NCBI GenBank assembly: GCA_002382495.1
Contig: DFXW01000025.1
Span: forward strand, 27,786-60,668
Source: Flavobacterium sp. UBA4098
GTDB lineage: Bacteria > Bacteroidota > Bacteroidia > Flavobacteriales > Flavobacteriaceae
Length of the DNA: 32,883 nt
Direction of reading: 5' to 3'
The position numbers and the translations under genes are program-made. The notes under the pieces are model-generated. The model did no database searches, was not told the DNA's origin, and saw only the letters and a program-made list of their open reading frames with translations. Of the stretch, positions 32,596-32,883 are shown one piece after another; within the stretch, counting starts at the first letter, position 1; each line of letters begins with the position of its first letter.

Positions 32596-32883
32596 ATGAA
32601 CAAGAAAAATGTTCGTATTAGCGCATTGTTTGTGCTAGTATCTGCTTGTGTTTTTGCGCAAGAAAAAGAAACCGTAGCTTCTCAACAGGAGTTGAAAGAA
32701 GTTGTAGTATCTGATTCTAAATTTGCTTTAGCAAAAGAAAAATCAGGAAAAGTAATTACAAAAATCACCACTGAAGATTTAAGGAACAAGCCCGGTCAAA
32801 GTATTGCGACTATTTTAAATACAGTCGCAGGCGTTGAAATCAATGGCAGTCAAAGTGCTGCAGGTAAAAACTTAGGTTATTAT
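32596..32883 (+). CDS. btuB: BtuB-like TonB-dependent receptor, N-terminal part (cut by window edge)
   Basis: The first 96 residues of an outer-membrane receptor. A signal peptide (1-21, cleaved near VFA-Q) is followed by a probable TonB-contact segment ELKEVVVSDS and the start of the plug domain (ITKITTEDLRNKPGQSIATI, then LNTVAGVEINGS), typical of BtuB-like receptors. The barrel lies beyond the right edge. Control by the cobalamin riboswitch directly upstream and the divergent importer genes make vitamin B12 the likely substrate. The ATG at 32596 directly follows the stop of a three-codon open frame. Confidence 0.88.
   Translation, partial: MNKKNVRISALFVLVSACVFAQEKETVASQQELKEVVVSDSKFALAKEKSGKVITKITTEDLRNKPGQSIATILNTVAGVEINGSQSAAGKNLGYY

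Noticed and set aside
1..32883. Search for CRISPR arrays, insertion sequences, tRNA and rRNA genes
   Set aside because: No regular repeat-spacer pattern, transposase, terminal repeat pair or RNA gene other than the riboswitch was recognised by reading; faint cases could be missed without tools.

Overview
The window looks like chromosomal DNA of a Flavobacterium-like member of the Bacteroidota. The grounds are low GC, at least ten upstream regions with the Bacteroidota promoter element TAnnTTTG (some with an upstream TTG or TTTG), little use of Shine-Dalgarno sites, and typical flavobacterial proteins (type B L31, alternative GlmU, DUF4199, a CarB without its C-terminal regulatory domain). I saw no insertion sequence, prophage, CRISPR array, rRNA or tRNA.

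Layout. 1-4055 (minus): an envelope/sugar operon of DUF4199 membrane protein, polyprenyl-type glycosyltransferase, ORF6N protein, phosphohexomutase and an MsbA-like ABC exporter that runs off the left edge. 4158-5830 (plus): rpmE2 and a GlmU-like enzyme. 5891-7734 (minus): an unusual membrane protein with a kelch-like periplasmic part and a winged-helix-like cytosolic tail, plus a small membrane protein. 8109-11432 (plus): ABC-F ATPase, alpha/beta hydrolase, lytic transglycosylase. 11470-11985 (minus): small TPR-like membrane protein. 12152-15327 (plus): rpmH and carB.

The most interesting part is 15487-25612. A plus-strand operon of six genes starts with a MerR regulator that carries the W-x9-EH and E-x-H-x-x-G motifs of adenosylcobalamin-dependent CarH/LitR photoreceptors. 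It continues with crtI, crtB, crtZ, an SRPBCC protein and a photolyase. Converging on it is a five-gene minus-strand operon: TetR regulator, ABC1 kinase-like protein, DUF2805 protein, an SDR without the catalytic tyrosine, and folE. A TIGR01777 epimerase is divergent from tetR across a perfect 9-bp inverted repeat. I read this as a light and oxidative-stress island: pigment, DNA repair, pterin supply and membrane or quinone care.

25615-29255 holds YceI, a thioesterase, RmuC, an RluE-type pseudouridine synthase and TrmL. The right end is a vitamin B12 uptake locus: btuF-btuC-btuD-like genes on the minus strand, and on the plus strand a cobalamin riboswitch ahead of a btuB-like TonB-dependent receptor cut by the window edge. 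Imported B12 could supply the photoreceptor 16 kb away. That functional link is inferred, not shown.
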